Part shown: one piece after another, positions 28,392 to 37,400 of the stretch | How positions within the stretch are numbered: the stretch's first letter is position 1 | Layout: each line of letters begins with the position of its first letter | Source: Mesorhizobium sp. B2-7-2 | GTDB lineage: Bacteria; Pseudomonadota; Alphaproteobacteria; Rhizobiales; Rhizobiaceae | Length of the DNA stretch: 64,000 bases | NCBI RefSeq assembly: GCF_006440775.1 | Contig: NZ_VFTZ01000007.1 | Location: 62,001-126,000 of the forward strand | Direction: 5' to 3' | The notes under the pieces: generated by a model | What the model saw: only the letters and a program-made list of their open reading frames with translations | Told to the model about the DNA's origin: nothing | The model's database searches: none | Made by a program: the position numbers and the translations under genes

Positions 28392-29684
28392 ATGGGTGTT
28401 GAGGTAAGCCGTCTGTCGAACGGCCTGACAGTCGCCACCGAAACCCTTCCAAGCATCGAATCGGTTGCCCTTGGTGTCTGGGTGAAGTCAGGCGCCCGCA
28501 ACGAGCGCGACGAAGAGCATGGCATGGCCCATTTGCTCGAGCACATGGCGTTCAAGGGCACCAAGCGCCGCAGCGCCTTCGAGATCGCCTCGGAAATCGA
28601 GAATGTCGGCGGCGAGATCAACGCCGCCACCAGCGTCGAGACGACCTCCTACTACGCCAGGGTGCTTTCCGACGACGTGCCGCTGGCGGTCGATATCCTG
28701 GCCGACATCCTGCAGGAATCCGAATTCGATCCCGACGAGCTGGAGCGCGAGCAGCATGTGATCCTGCAGGAGATCGGCGCCGCGCACGACACGCCCGACG
28801 ACATCGTCTTCGACCGCTTCACTGAAACGGCCTTCCGTCATCAGACCATCGGCCGCTCGATCCTCGGCACGCCGGAGACGGTCAAATCCTTCACTTCCAA
28901 ACAGCTGCACAGCTTCATCGAGCGCCAATATGACGCCGAGCGAATGGTCGTCGTGGCCGCCGGCGACGTCAAGCACGACAATTTCGTGCGCGAGGTCGAG
29001 AAGCGGCTTGGCGGCTTCCGTGCCAAGGCGGCGGGCAATATCCCGCAATATGCGCAATATGTCGGCGGCGACTTCCGCGAGGACCGCGACCTGATGGATG
29101 CGCAGATCGTGCTCGGCTTCGAAGGCCGCGCCTATCATGTGCGCGATTTCTACGCCTCGCAGGTGCTGTCGATGATCCTGGGCGGCGGCATGTCGTCGCG
29201 GCTGTTCCAGGAGGTGCGCGAGAAGCGCGGCCTCTGCTACTCGGTCTATGCCTTCCACTGGGGTTTTTCCGACACCGGCATCTTCGGCGTGCATGCCGCC
29301 ACCGGGCAGAGCGACATCGCCAAGCTGGTGCCGGTGATCATCGGCGAATTGCAGAAGGCCGGCGAGAGCATCCAGCAGGACGAGCTCGACCGGGCGCGGG
29401 CGCAATATCGCGCCGGCCTGATCATGTCGGCCGAAAGCCCAGCGAGCCGCGCCTCGCAGATTGCCCGGCAATTGCTGTTGTTCGGACGGCCGATCGCCAA
29501 GGAGGAATTGATGGAGCGGCTTTCGGCGCTGACCATCGAGCGGCTGACCGACCTCTCCTCGCGGCTGTTCTCGACCAAGCCGACGCTTACCGCGGTCGGT
29601 CCCGTGGGCACGCTTGCGCCCTACGAGGCGATCCTCGAATCGCTTGCGGGCCCGCAGACGACGGCCCGCCGGCTCGCCGTCTGA
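28392..29684 (+). CDS. M16-family zinc metalloprotease (processing-peptidase-like)
   Basis: A 430-residue M16B peptidase with the inverted zinc motif HLLEHMAFKGT (HxxEH) near residue 50 and the third ligand Glu in the EREQHVILQEI helix about 75 residues later. The C-terminal half holds the R/Y pair found in active members (SSRLFQEVREKRGLCYS). Relatives include mitochondrial processing peptidase beta and bacterial PqqL-like enzymes; the natural substrate here is unknown. ATG 28392 starts the conserved VSRLSNGLTV block, and GGAG lies 10 nt upstream. It lies downstream of thrC and 15 bp before the GNAT gene. Confidence 0.93.
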   Translation: MGVEVSRLSNGLTVATETLPSIESVALGVWVKSGARNERDEEHGMAHLLEHMAFKGTKRRSAFEIASEIENVGGEINAATSVETTSYYARVLSDDVPLAVDILADILQESEFDPDELEREQHVILQEIGAAHDTPDDIVFDRFTETAFRHQTIGRSILGTPETVKSFTSKQLHSFIERQYDAERMVVVAAGDVKHDNFVREVEKRLGGFRAKAAGNIPQYAQYVGGDFREDRDLMDAQIVLGFEGRAYHVRDFYASQVLSMILGGGMSSRLFQEVREKRGLCYSVYAFHWGFSDTGIFGVHAATGQSDIAKLVPVIIGELQKAGESIQQDELDRARAQYRAGLIMSAESPASRASQIARQLLLFGRPIAKEELMERLSALTIERLTDLSSRLFSTKPTLTAVGPVGTLAPYEAILESLAGPQTTARRLAV

Positions 29685-29699
29685 TCTTCGACCAAAACC

Positions 29700-30296
29700 G
29701 TGTTCGCGCTCCCTTTCTTTCGCCGCGACCTGCCGGCACTGAAGGGCGACAAGGTCACGTTGCGCGTGCCCTTGACCAACGATTACCGCGAATGGTCGGC
29801 GGTGCGCGGCGAAAGCCGCGCCTTCCTCGAACCCTGGGAGCCGCGCTGGCAGCCGGACGAGCTCGACCGCAATGCCTGGCGCCTGCGCATCAGCCGCTAC
29901 CGCGAGGATTATGCCCAGGGCACGGCGATCGCCTTCTTCATCTTCGAAAAATCGAGCGGCAAGCTCGCCGGCGGCATCACGCTCGGCAACATCCGCCACG
30001 GCGTCGCGCAGAGCGGCCATATCGGCTACTGGATCGGCGAACGCTTCGGCGGCCGCGGCATGATGACCGAGGCGGTCAAGCTGGTGTCGCGCTTCGCCTT
30101 CGATACGCTGCGGTTGCACCGGATCGAAGCTGCCTGTATTCCCGAAAATGCCCGGTCGATCCGTGTGCTTGAAAAAGCCGGATTCCGGCGCGAAGGACTT
30201 CTGCGATCCTATCTCAGGATCAACGGCATCTGGCAGGATCACTACCTCTACGCCCGGATTGCGGACGATCCGCCGGGCGATGGAACGAAGGGCTGA
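29700..30296 (+). CDS. GNAT N-acetyltransferase (RimJ/RimL-like)
   Basis: A 198-residue GNAT protein. The acceptor N-terminal part carries LRVPLTNDYREWSAVR and LEPWEPRW. The acetyl-CoA-binding signature RFGGRGMMTEAV is followed by IEAACIPENARSIRVLEKAGF. This is the RimJ/RimL layout, whose members acetylate N termini of ribosomal proteins or other substrates. The start is a GTG at 29700 and no better start lies upstream. The membrane EAL protein gene starts 2 bp after its stop codon, so the two are translationally linked. Confidence 0.9.
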   Translation: MFALPFFRRDLPALKGDKVTLRVPLTNDYREWSAVRGESRAFLEPWEPRWQPDELDRNAWRLRISRYREDYAQGTAIAFFIFEKSSGKLAGGITLGNIRHGVAQSGHIGYWIGERFGGRGMMTEAVKLVSRFAFDTLRLHRIEAACIPENARSIRVLEKAGFRREGLLRSYLRINGIWQDHYLYARIADDPPGDGTKG

Positions 30297-30298
30297 TT

Positions 30299-33187
30299 GT
30301 GACGAATTTTCCGCGATTAGCGTCGCTGTTCGCCCTCATCATGACGGTCGTCGTCACGCTTTTTTCGGCCATGCCGGCTTTTGCCGTCGAGCCGATCAAG
30401 ATCGCGCGCGACGACAAGGCGCTGGATCTGTCGCGGGCCGTGGAAATCTACCGGAACCAGGGTGAGAATTTCCAGGTCTCGACGGCGCCCGGCCCCGACG
30501 GCATCGTGCGGCGCATCGAGGTGGAAGCCAATGATGCTCGCTCGAGCGGCGACTGGGCCGTCTTCGCGCTCGCCAACACCACCGACCAGCAGCTCGACCG
30601 GCTGATCGTCGCGCCGCATTTCCGGCTGGTGAATTCCGGCATCTTCTGGCCGGATCTCGGCTCCACGCGCATCGCCGCCATCACGCCCAGCGAGGGCTTC
30701 GCGCTCGACCGCCAGACAAGCCCGGACGCCGACGTGTTCCGGGTGACGCTGAACCCCGGAACGGTGGTGACCTTCATCGCCGAGCTCGCCTCGCCGAAAC
30801 TGCCGCAGGTCTATCTCTGGGAGCCGGATTCATACAAGGACTCGGTCAACTCCTACACGCTGTTCCGCGGCATCGTCATCGGCATTTCGGGGCTTCTTGC
30901 GCTGTTCCTGACGATCCTGTTCGTGGTCAAGGGAACCTCGATGTTCCCGGCGACCGCGGCGCTCGCCTGGGCGGTGCTGGCCTATATCTGCGTCGATTTC
31001 GGCTTTCTCAACAAGATCATCGAGATATCGCCCGGCAACGAGCAGATCTGGCGGGCCGGCACGGAGGTGGCCTTGGCCGGAACCTTCGTGGTGTTCCTGT
31101 TCGCCTATCTCAATCTCAACCGATGGCATGGTCATTTCAGCTACGGCGCGCTGGTCTGGATCCTCGGGCTGCTGTTGATCGCGGGGGTGGCCATCGTCGA
31201 TCCGGCGGTCGCCGCCGGCGTTGCCCGCATCTCGTTCGCCGCCACCGCGCTCACGGGTCTCGGCCTGATCATCTTCCTCGGCATTCGCGGCTATGACCGC
31301 GCGATCATGCTGGTACCGAGCTGGGTGATGGTGCTGCTATGGCTATGCGGGTCGTGGATGGCGATCACCGGCATGCTGGACAACGACATCGCCCAGCCGG
31401 CGCTGGGCGGCGGGTTGATCCTGATCATCCTCTTGATCGGCTTCACGGTCATGCAGCACGCCTTTGCCGGCGGCGCGCTGCATCAGGGCCTGTTCTCCGA
31501 CCTCGAGCGGCAGGCGCTCGCCGTCGCCGGCTCGGGCGACATCGTCTGGGATTGGGACGTGCTGCGCGACCGCGTGGTGACCAAGCCCGATATCAGCCTG
31601 CAGCTCGGCCTTGCGCCCAACAGCCTCGGGGGTGCTGCCCGCAACTGGCTGCCGGTGCTGCATGCCGACGACCGCGACACGTTCCGCACCACGCTCGACG
31701 TGGTGCTGGAGCATAGGCGCGGCAAGGTGGCGCAGAACTTCCGCCTGCGCGGCGCCGACGGCCATTACCACTGGTTCTCGCTGCGCGCCCGCCCGGTGAT
31801 CGGCTCCGACGGCGAGGTGATCCGCTGCGTCGGCACCATGATCGACGTCACCGAGCAGAAGAAATCCGAGGAAAGGCTGCTGCACGACGCCGTGCATGAC
31901 AATTTGACCGGCCTGCCGAACCGCGAATTGTTCATGAACCGGCTGGAAGCGATCATCTCGATCGCCCGCACCGAGGAAAAGGTGCGCCCGACGGTCTTCA
32001 TCATCGATATCGATCGCTTCAAGCAGGTCAATGACGGCCTCGGCATCTCCGCCGGCGACACCATTCTGCTCACTGTCGCGCGCCGGCTGCACCGGCTGCT
32101 CAAGCCGAAGGATTCGCTTTCGCGCTTTGCCGGCGACCAGTTCGCGCTGATGCTGCTTTCGGAACAGGATCCGGCCCGCATCGCCGCCATGGCGGACGCC
32201 ATCAAGCACGCGATCAACAATCCGATCACCTTCGCCAAGCGAGAAATCGTGCTCACCGCATCGATCGGCCTGATCACCTGGACGACGGCGCAGACTTCGG
32301 CCGAGGACATGGTCAAGGACGCCGAGCTCGCCATGCACCAGGCCAAGCGTTTCGGCGGCGACAGGATCGAGCCGTTCCGTCCCGCCTTCCGCACCGTCGG
32401 CACCGATCGGCTGCAGTTCGAATCCGACCTTCGCCGCGCCATCGAGCGGCGCGAGTTCACGCTTGCCTACCAGCCGATCGTGCGGCTGGAGGATGGCAGC
32501 GTCGCCGGCTTCGAGGCGCTGCTGCGCTGGGACCATCCGCGCCGCGGCATGATCCCGCCGGGGGACTTCATTCCGGTAGCCGAGAATTGCGGGCTGATCG
32601 TGCAGCTCGGCCTGTTTGCCATGCAGCAGGCGGCCGAGGACCTCGCCACCTGGCAGAAGCAGATCGGCGACGCGCCGCTCTCGGTCTCGGTCAACCTGTC
32701 CAGCCGCCAGCTCATCCGCCGCGACCTTGTCAGCGACGTCCGCTCGGTCATCGCGCGCGCCAATCTGAAACCGCGCTGCTTCCGGCTCGAGCTGACCGAA
32801 TCCCTGGTGATGGACAATCCCGAGCAGACCGCGCATGTGCTGACCAAGCTGAAGCAGCTCGGCATCGGACTGTCGCTCGACGATTTCGGCACCGGCTATT
32901 CCTCGCTCTCTTATCTGACGCGCTTCCCCTTCGACACCATCAAGATCGACAAGAGCTTCGTCGACGACGCCACGCCGAAGCGTGCCGTGCTGCTCAAATC
33001 CATGGTCAATATGGCGCATGAGCTGGGGCTTTCGGTCGTGGCGGAAGGCATTTCGGATGAAAGCGACGCGCTGGAGCTGCGCCAGATGGGCTGCGAATAT
33101 GTGCAGAGCTTCATGTTCGGCGCGCCGATGCCCGGCGACCAGGTGCTGAAGACGCTGAGGGAACAATATCCGCTGACCCAGGCTTAG
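30299..33187 (+). CDS. Membrane c-di-GMP phosphodiesterase with PAS, degenerate GGDEF and EAL domains
   Basis: A 962-residue protein. A signal peptide and a periplasmic sensor region (about 30-180) are followed by seven or so membrane spans (about 185-395), a PAS domain (about 400-515), a GGDEF domain and an EAL domain. The GGDEF signature reads AGDQF (611-615), so cyclase activity is doubtful. The EAL site looks complete: E739 in EALLRW, SVNLSSRQL, ELTESLVM, DDFGTGYSSLSYL, IDKSF and VVAEGIS. I infer a phosphodiesterase that lowers c-di-GMP, perhaps with the GGDEF part as a GTP sensor. A palindromic element begins at its stop codon. Confidence 0.92.
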   Translation: MTNFPRLASLFALIMTVVVTLFSAMPAFAVEPIKIARDDKALDLSRAVEIYRNQGENFQVSTAPGPDGIVRRIEVEANDARSSGDWAVFALANTTDQQLDRLIVAPHFRLVNSGIFWPDLGSTRIAAITPSEGFALDRQTSPDADVFRVTLNPGTVVTFIAELASPKLPQVYLWEPDSYKDSVNSYTLFRGIVIGISGLLALFLTILFVVKGTSMFPATAALAWAVLAYICVDFGFLNKIIEISPGNEQIWRAGTEVALAGTFVVFLFAYLNLNRWHGHFSYGALVWILGLLLIAGVAIVDPAVAAGVARISFAATALTGLGLIIFLGIRGYDRAIMLVPSWVMVLLWLCGSWMAITGMLDNDIAQPALGGGLILIILLIGFTVMQHAFAGGALHQGLFSDLERQALAVAGSGDIVWDWDVLRDRVVTKPDISLQLGLAPNSLGGAARNWLPVLHADDRDTFRTTLDVVLEHRRGKVAQNFRLRGADGHYHWFSLRARPVIGSDGEVIRCVGTMIDVTEQKKSEERLLHDAVHDNLTGLPNRELFMNRLEAIISIARTEEKVRPTVFIIDIDRFKQVNDGLGISAGDTILLTVARRLHRLLKPKDSLSRFAGDQFALMLLSEQDPARIAAMADAIKHAINNPITFAKREIVLTASIGLITWTTAQTSAEDMVKDAELAMHQAKRFGGDRIEPFRPAFRTVGTDRLQFESDLRRAIERREFTLAYQPIVRLEDGSVAGFEALLRWDHPRRGMIPPGDFIPVAENCGLIVQLGLFAMQQAAEDLATWQKQIGDAPLSVSVNLSSRQLIRRDLVSDVRSVIARANLKPRCFRLELTESLVMDNPEQTAHVLTKLKQLGIGLSLDDFGTGYSSLSYLTRFPFDTIKIDKSFVDDATPKRAVLLKSMVNMAHELGLSVVAEGISDESDALELRQMGCEYVQSFMFGAPMPGDQVLKTLREQYPLTQA

Positions 33188-33328
33188 AGGCCGTTTGGAA
33201 ACTCTGCTCCTGCGGCCATCTGGCGGCGTTTTCTGCGCTTCCGGTGCTCACGTGCGTTAAGCACGCTCCGCTCCGGTTCTCGAAATCACCACCATATGAC
33301 TCGCATGAGCGAGTTTCGAAACGGCCTC
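33187..33328. repeat. Palindromic element, family 1, copy with different outer arms
   Basis: The outer arms at 33187-33204 (GAGGCCGTTTGGAAACTC) and 33311-33328 pair almost perfectly (one mismatch). The core at 33231-33285, read on the minus strand, is nearly the same as the core of the copies at 58617 and 60010. It begins on the last base of the EAL gene's stop codon. Confidence 0.8.
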
Positions 33329-33350
33329 TGCGTCTGCTCGGTACGGTAGG

Positions 33351-33959
33351 CTAAGCGTGCCCGGCGGCGGCGCTCAGATGGGCGAGGTCGATGCCGATCG
33401 AGGCAAGGATACGGTCGTATTTGCGCTCGATATCGGTGTCGAACAGAAGCTCTGGCGTCGCCGGACAGGTGAGCCAGCCATTCTCGGAGATTTCCGTTTC
33501 GAGCTGGCCGGCGCCCCAGCCGGAATAGCCGAGCGCCATGAGGGCATGGCGCGGGCCGCGGCCGGTCGAGATGGCGCGCAGGATATCGACCGTTGCCGTC
33601 AGGCAGATATCGTCGGAGACGTTGAGCGAGGATTCCACGCGATAGTCGCCGGAATGCAGCACGAAGCCGCGGCTGCGGTCGACCGGCCCGCCATTGCGCA
33701 CGACGAAATCGCGCGTATGCGCCGGCAGGCGGATCGCTTCCTGCTCGTTCATGATGCCGAGTTGCACAAGCAGGTCCGGAAACAGCATCTGCTGCGTCTG
33801 GTTGATGATCAGTCCCATCGCGCCCTCGTCGCTATGGGCGCAGATGTAGATGACGGAACGCGCGAAACGGTCGTCCTTCATGCCAGGCATGGCAATCAGG
33901 AACTGATCGTCGAGGAAACCGCGTCCGGCGGCCGACTTCTTGTGGCGCAGCAAGTCCAT
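33351..33959 (-). CDS. YqgE/AlgH (DUF179) family protein
   Basis: A 202-residue YqgE/AlgH protein. Family blocks visible are [21 protein letters not shown], with GAMGLIINQ, the [16 protein letters not shown] segment, and [16 protein letters not shown]. The structure of this family is known but its role is not clear; Pseudomonas AlgH was first linked to alginate regulation. ATG 33959 fits the usual length, and the reading up to 34076 would add 39 residues not seen in the family. It is divergent from the DsbD-alpha gene at 34085, and its stop lies 22 bp from the palindromic element. Confidence 0.9.
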   Translation of the reverse strand: MDLLRHKKSAAGRGFLDDQFLIAMPGMKDDRFARSVIYICAHSDEGAMGLIINQTQQMLFPDLLVQLGIMNEQEAIRLPAHTRDFVVRNGGPVDRSRGFVLHSGDYRVESSLNVSDDICLTATVDILRAISTGRGPRHALMALGYSGWGAGQLETEISENGWLTCPATPELLFDTDIERKYDRILASIGIDLAHLSAAAGHA

Positions 33960-34084
33960 GGCTTCAGCGTAACGCGTTTCGGCAGCGCCGAAAAGATGGT
34001 GCCAGTCCCCGATGTCACGCAAATATGATACCGGGAGAGCGATGAAGTCATTGCGCGGCCAAGAACGGACGGTCAAATCACCGC

Positions 34085-34891
34085 ATGCGATACATGAAAT
34101 TACTGGTTCTCGGCGTCGTTTTCGGGTGGGCTACAATCCTACCGGCCGAGGCCTCCTCCTCGAACTGGTACAACAGTGAAGGCGGCAAGGTTCGGCTGGT
34201 GACCACCGGCAAGCCCGACGAGGCCGGCAAGATCCACGGCGTGCTCGACATAGCGTTGAAGCCCGGCTGGAAGACCTATTGGCGCGATCCAGGCGACGCC
34301 GGCGTGCCGCCGCAACTCGACATATCGGGCAGCACCAATGTCGCCGACGCGCAATTGTCGTTCCCGCCGCCGCAGCGGCATGACGACGGCTACGGCAAAT
34401 GGGCCGGCTACGATCGGCCGGTGTCGCTGCCGGTGACGTTCACGCTGTCTTCGCCCGACCAGCCGGCGACCATCGATGCCAACATCTTCCTCGGCATCTG
34501 CGAGACGATCTGCATTCCAGTGCAGACCCGGCTCAGCGTCGATCCCGGGTCCGATCCGGATAACGCGACCGACGCGGCCCTGGTGAAAACCGCGCTTGCG
34601 ACGCTGCCCTCCCCGGCGCGGTCCGATTTCGGCATCAGCGTGCTGTCCAGCGACCATGAGACCCTTGTCGTCCAGGCGCAGTCGCCCGGCGATCCGCAAT
34701 CCGTCGATCTCTTCATCGCCGGCGAGCGCGACTACATGTTCGGCGCGCCGGTGCGCAGTCAGAAGGACGGCAAGCTCATCTTCACCGTGCCGATCCTCGA
34801 CCGGCCGTCGGCGGCGCCGACCGATGGCGGGCTGTATTACACGCTGACCAGCGCCGAGGGTTCGGTGGACGGCCTGCTGCCTTTCCCTTGA
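34085..34891 (+). CDS. DsbD alpha-domain-like periplasmic protein (disulfide corrector family)
   Basis: A 268-residue secreted protein with a signal peptide (about 1-22, ending AEA). The core resembles the N-terminal domain of DsbD/Scs[26 protein letters not shown], and a Cys pair in [11 protein letters not shown] near residue 140, the position of the redox pair in DsbD-alpha. The membrane electron-carrier part of DsbD is absent, so it must receive electrons from another protein. It could serve copper handling or cytochrome maturation; this is inference. A family 2 palindrome lies 19 bp after its stop. Confidence 0.82.
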   Translation: MRYMKLLVLGVVFGWATILPAEASSSNWYNSEGGKVRLVTTGKPDEAGKIHGVLDIALKPGWKTYWRDPGDAGVPPQLDISGSTNVADAQLSFPPPQRHDDGYGKWAGYDRPVSLPVTFTLSSPDQPATIDANIFLGICETICIPVQTRLSVDPGSDPDNATDAALVKTALATLPSPARSDFGISVLSSDHETLVVQAQSPGDPQSVDLFIAGERDYMFGAPVRSQKDGKLIFTVPILDRPSAAPTDGGLYYTLTSAEGSVDGLLPFP

Positions 34892-34910
34892 TCCAGGGTC
34901 TTTCCGAGCC

Positions 34911-34954
34911 GCAATTCCGGACGGAAAACCGCTGCACACTTTTCCTGGAATTGC
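34911..34954. repeat. Palindromic intergenic repeat, family 2, copy 2
   Basis: A 44-nt palindrome with arms GCAATTCC and GGAATTGC, identical to the copy at 8511 except for one extra base in the centre. It lies 19 bp after the DsbD-alpha gene. Confidence 0.8.
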
Positions 34955-35030
34955 TCTGAAGAGTTGCCGGAGCCCGCGCAGTTCGATATCGAAGGCATCG
35001 ATCCTTCCCATCCCCCAAGCGAGGCACAAC

Positions 35031-35513
35031 ATGACCATTGCGGTTGGCGAAAAACTGCCCGAAGCGACCTTCAAGACGATGACCGCGGACGGCGCAAAGT
35101 CGATCACCGGCGATGAGATCTTCGCCGGCAAGAAAGTCGTGCTGTTCGGCGTTCCCGGCGCCTTCACGCCGACCTGCAGCAACAACCACCTGCCTGGCTA
35201 TCTGGAGAACCATGATGCCATCCTGGCCCGCGGCGTCGACACGATCGCCGTCGTCTCGGTCAACGACGTGCATGTCATGGGCGCCTGGGCGCGGTTCACC
35301 GGCGGCGAAGGCAAGATCCTCTATCTCGCCGACGGCAGCGGCGATTTCGCCAAGTCGGTTGGACTCGACAACGATCTTTCCGCTACCGGCATGGGACTGC
35401 GCTCGAGACGCTTCTCGATGATCGTCGACGACGGCAAGGTCGTGGCGCTCAATGTCGAGACCAAGCCAGGCGTCGACGAGAGTGGCGCGGCAAAAATCCT
35501 CGAGCAGCTCTAG
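35031..35513 (+). CDS. Peroxiredoxin, Prx5 type
   Basis: A 160-residue peroxiredoxin with the active-site block PGAFTPTCSNNHLPGY. The single Cys of the protein, near residue 49, is the peroxidatic residue, so it must be recycled by an outside thiol such as glutathione or glutaredoxin. It removes hydrogen peroxide and organic peroxides in the cytoplasm; there is no signal peptide. Family-typical VVSVNDVHVMGAW and LRSRRFSMIVDDG segments are present. A palindromic element starts right after its TAG stop. Confidence 0.93.
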   Translation: MTIAVGEKLPEATFKTMTADGAKSITGDEIFAGKKVVLFGVPGAFTPTCSNNHLPGYLENHDAILARGVDTIAVVSVNDVHVMGAWARFTGGEGKILYLADGSGDFAKSVGLDNDLSATGMGLRSRRFSMIVDDGKVVALNVETKPGVDESGAAKILEQL

Positions 35514-35603
35514 ATCAGGATCAGGTTTTCGTTGACCGCATGATCTTGTCCGAAAACCAGTTCCCACTTTTTGCGTTCGCTGACCTTTTCAGGATCGTGC
35601 TCT
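35514..35603. repeat. Palindromic intergenic repeat, family 3, copy 1
   Basis: The region contains GCATGATCTTGTCCGAAAACC followed by TTCCCACTTTTTGCG and a closing GATCGTGCTCT, a diverged member of the rhizobial hairpin family related to the copy at 39931. It begins directly after the peroxiredoxin stop and ends 1 bp before the next start codon. Confidence 0.6.
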
Positions 35604-35604
35604 G

Positions 35605-36081
35605 ATGCTCGATACCGTCTGGCGCGCAGTGGCGATCGGCATCGGCGCCACGGTGTTCATGGATATCTGGGCGATCGTCCTCAACAAGGCGTTCGGCCTG
35701 CCATTGCCCAACTGGGGCATGGTCGGACGCTGGGTGCGGCATCTGCCGGAGAGGGTCTTTCACGACGATATCGGCAAGGCCGCGCCCTATGCGCATGAAA
35801 AGGCGCTCGGCTGGGCATTCCACTATCTGGTCGGCATCCTCTATGGCGTGATCCTGGTGGTGCTCGCCGGCGCAGGCTGGCTGGCGGCGCCGACATTCCT
35901 GCCGGCCTTCATTCTCGGCATCGTCACGGTCGGGGCCGGCTGGTTCCTCCTGGCGCCGGGCATGGGCGCCGGCTGGGCGGCGTCCAAGCTTCCCAATCCG
36001 ATGAAGGTGCGCGCGCTCAACCTCATAGCGCACACGGTGTTCGCGCTCGGCATGTTCTCGACGGCGCTGCTGATCCGCTAA
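35605..36081 (+). CDS. DUF2938 membrane protein
   Basis: A 158-residue protein with four hydrophobic spans (about 8-28, 70-92, 96-118, 135-155). It matches the DUF2938 layout: a first helix with GATVFMDIW, then NWGMVGRWV, and an E-K-A-x-G-W-A-FHYLVG block before the second span, followed by GAGWAASKLPNP. No function is known. A palindromic repeat fills the whole gap from the peroxiredoxin gene, so its own promoter would have to lie in that repeat or upstream. Confidence 0.8.
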   Translation: MLDTVWRAVAIGIGATVFMDIWAIVLNKAFGLPLPNWGMVGRWVRHLPERVFHDDIGKAAPYAHEKALGWAFHYLVGILYGVILVVLAGAGWLAAPTFLPAFILGIVTVGAGWFLLAPGMGAGWAASKLPNPMKVRALNLIAHTVFALGMFSTALLIR

Positions 36082-36109
36082 CGATTCCGGCACCGGCAGA
36101 TGAGCTGAA

Positions 36110-36415
36110 TCAGAACAGACGGTTCAGGTCCCGGCGCCCATCCACGACGCGAACGATCTCGACCAACTCTATTGGATCATCATCCGCATCCGGTACCGTT
36201 TCGTAGAGCAAACGGCGGCGCCACCAACATGCGCGTCGCGCCCGAATGTCAGGCCGCCTTACGCCTATGCGTGGCTGGTCAGCCAATTGCAGCGCCCGGT
36301 CCTCTATCCAGTCGTAGTAGCGATCGGCGGCCCTCAAGTTTTCACTGCCAATGGCCACATAGATGTCGATTAAATCGGCTCTGGCCGCTGGTGACCAGAC
36401 TACCTTAACGGCCAT
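36110..36415 (-). CDS. ParE/RelE-type toxin
   Basis: A 101-residue toxin. [19 protein letters not shown], the [13 protein letters not shown] turn and the closing [13 protein letters not shown] match the ParE group of the RelE/ParE fold, whose members poison gyrase. The ATG at 36415 lies 11 nt inside the antitoxin gene, the usual antitoxin-first coupling; the longer reading to 36466 is rejected. The segment [12 protein letters not shown] is in the place where ParE proteins have a conserved Tyr-Arg strand. It appears intact. Confidence 0.85.
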   Translation of the reverse strand: MAVKVVWSPAARADLIDIYVAIGSENLRAADRYYDWIEDRALQLADQPRIGVRRPDIRARRACWWRRRLLYETVPDADDDPIELVEIVRVVDGRRDLNRLF

Positions 36416-36686
36416 TCGGCGCGGCGTCCTTGAGCCTCTGCCGAGCTTCCTTTCTGAGGGCGTCAAAGTCCAATGGCTCCGGTCTCCCGCTCGCCTTGCC
36501 CTCGTCCCAGAGCTGTTGCAGACGGCGCAAGTCCTCTTGGCGCAGTTCTCGCTTGGTCAACCAGTCCCGCACCGCTTCGCGCACGATTTCGCTCGTGGTC
36601 GCGTATTCGCCGGTTTCCACGGCCTCACGCATGACGGCCGCCTGCTGCGTCGTGACCGCCACGCTGATTTTTTCCACGTTTGCCAT
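36405..36686 (-). CDS. ParD-type antitoxin
   Basis: A 93-residue antitoxin. The N-terminal ribbon-helix-helix region reads [19 protein letters not shown] and [17 protein letters not shown], as in ParD. The charged C-terminal half would bind the toxin. It overlaps the toxin gene by 11 nt and lies upstream of it. In such systems the pair represses its own promoter, which should lie in the 36687-36767 gap. Confidence 0.87.
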   Translation of the reverse strand: MANVEKISVAVTTQQAAVMREAVETGEYATTSEIVREAVRDWLTKRELRQEDLRRLQQLWDEGKASGRPEPLDFDALRKEARQRLKDAAPNGR

Positions 36687-36767
36687 CGGCAGCTATCCTT
36701 GCTCTATGGTAGTAAATAATACTCCCTTTGCAGCACTGCAATCAAGGCACTGCAGATCCGCTGACGA

Positions 36768-37361
36768 TCAAATGCCGGGATCCGGCGCCCTATCGTCGAT
36801 CGGGCGCCAGCCGTGCAGGACGCGGCGCGCGCCGATATCATAGGCGAAGTAGTTGCCGCCGCCCGCCGGCTGATCCGCGATACGGCTGATCTGGCGGCCA
36901 TCGAGCGAAAGCAGCAGAAGTGTCCCCACGCCTCCGTGGCCAACGAAAGCCATATTGCCGGTGAGACCGGCGTCAAGCACGGCGTCGACTTCGTCCGCGA
37001 TGCGCTGCTGCGCGTCTATCGCCCTTTCCCATCCGCGGATGCTGTCGTGCGGCCTGGCGAAGAACTCGTCGGCAACCGCTTCGAATTCCGGCGGCGGCAG
37101 GAAGCCCGTCGCCGACCGGTCGTTCTCGTGGATCCGCTCCCGCACCTCGACCTCAAGATGAAGGTGCTTCGCCAGGATTTCCGCAGTTTCGACCGCCTTG
37201 CGTTCAGCGGACGACACGATGCGCCCTATCGAGCCAACCCAGGGCTGATCGAGCATCGCAACAGCCCTTGCCCGGCCGATGTCAGACAGCCCCCATTCCG
37301 GCACCGGAATGTTGGCGTCGATCCGAACCTGCGGATGGGTAATGTAATAGGCGATCGGCAA
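36768..37361 (-). CDS. Histidine phosphatase superfamily protein with altered RHG motif
   Basis: A 197-residue protein of the phosphoglycerate mutase-like fold. The canonical RHG near the N terminus is replaced by THP in YYITHPQV (about residues 5-12). The catalytic His is kept, but the phosphate-binding Arg before it is lost. Other family positions are kept: SSAERKAVETAEIL, the E in IHENDRS, and VGHGGVGTLLL with the second His. It may act on an unusual phosphate or be weakly active. It lies downstream of rnhA on the same strand and upstream of the ParDE pair. Confidence 0.82.
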   Translation of the reverse strand: MPIAYYITHPQVRIDANIPVPEWGLSDIGRARAVAMLDQPWVGSIGRIVSSAERKAVETAEILAKHLHLEVEVRERIHENDRSATGFLPPPEFEAVADEFFARPHDSIRGWERAIDAQQRIADEVDAVLDAGLTGNMAFVGHGGVGTLLLLSLDGRQISRIADQPAGGGNYFAYDIGARRVLHGWRPIDDRAPDPGI

Positions 37362-37400
37362 GGCAAACTTTCTCCGATCAGATGCGGGCTGGATGGCCGA

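Noticed and set aside
28488..30242. 584-codon ORF antisense to the M16 protease and GNAT genes
   Set aside because: It crosses the borders of two well-supported genes and shows no domain.
31343..33166. 607-codon ORF antisense to the EAL gene
   Set aside because: It reads as a shadow of a high-GC gene: His/Arg/Gln-rich text with no motif, and the opposite strand carries PAS, GGDEF and EAL motifs.
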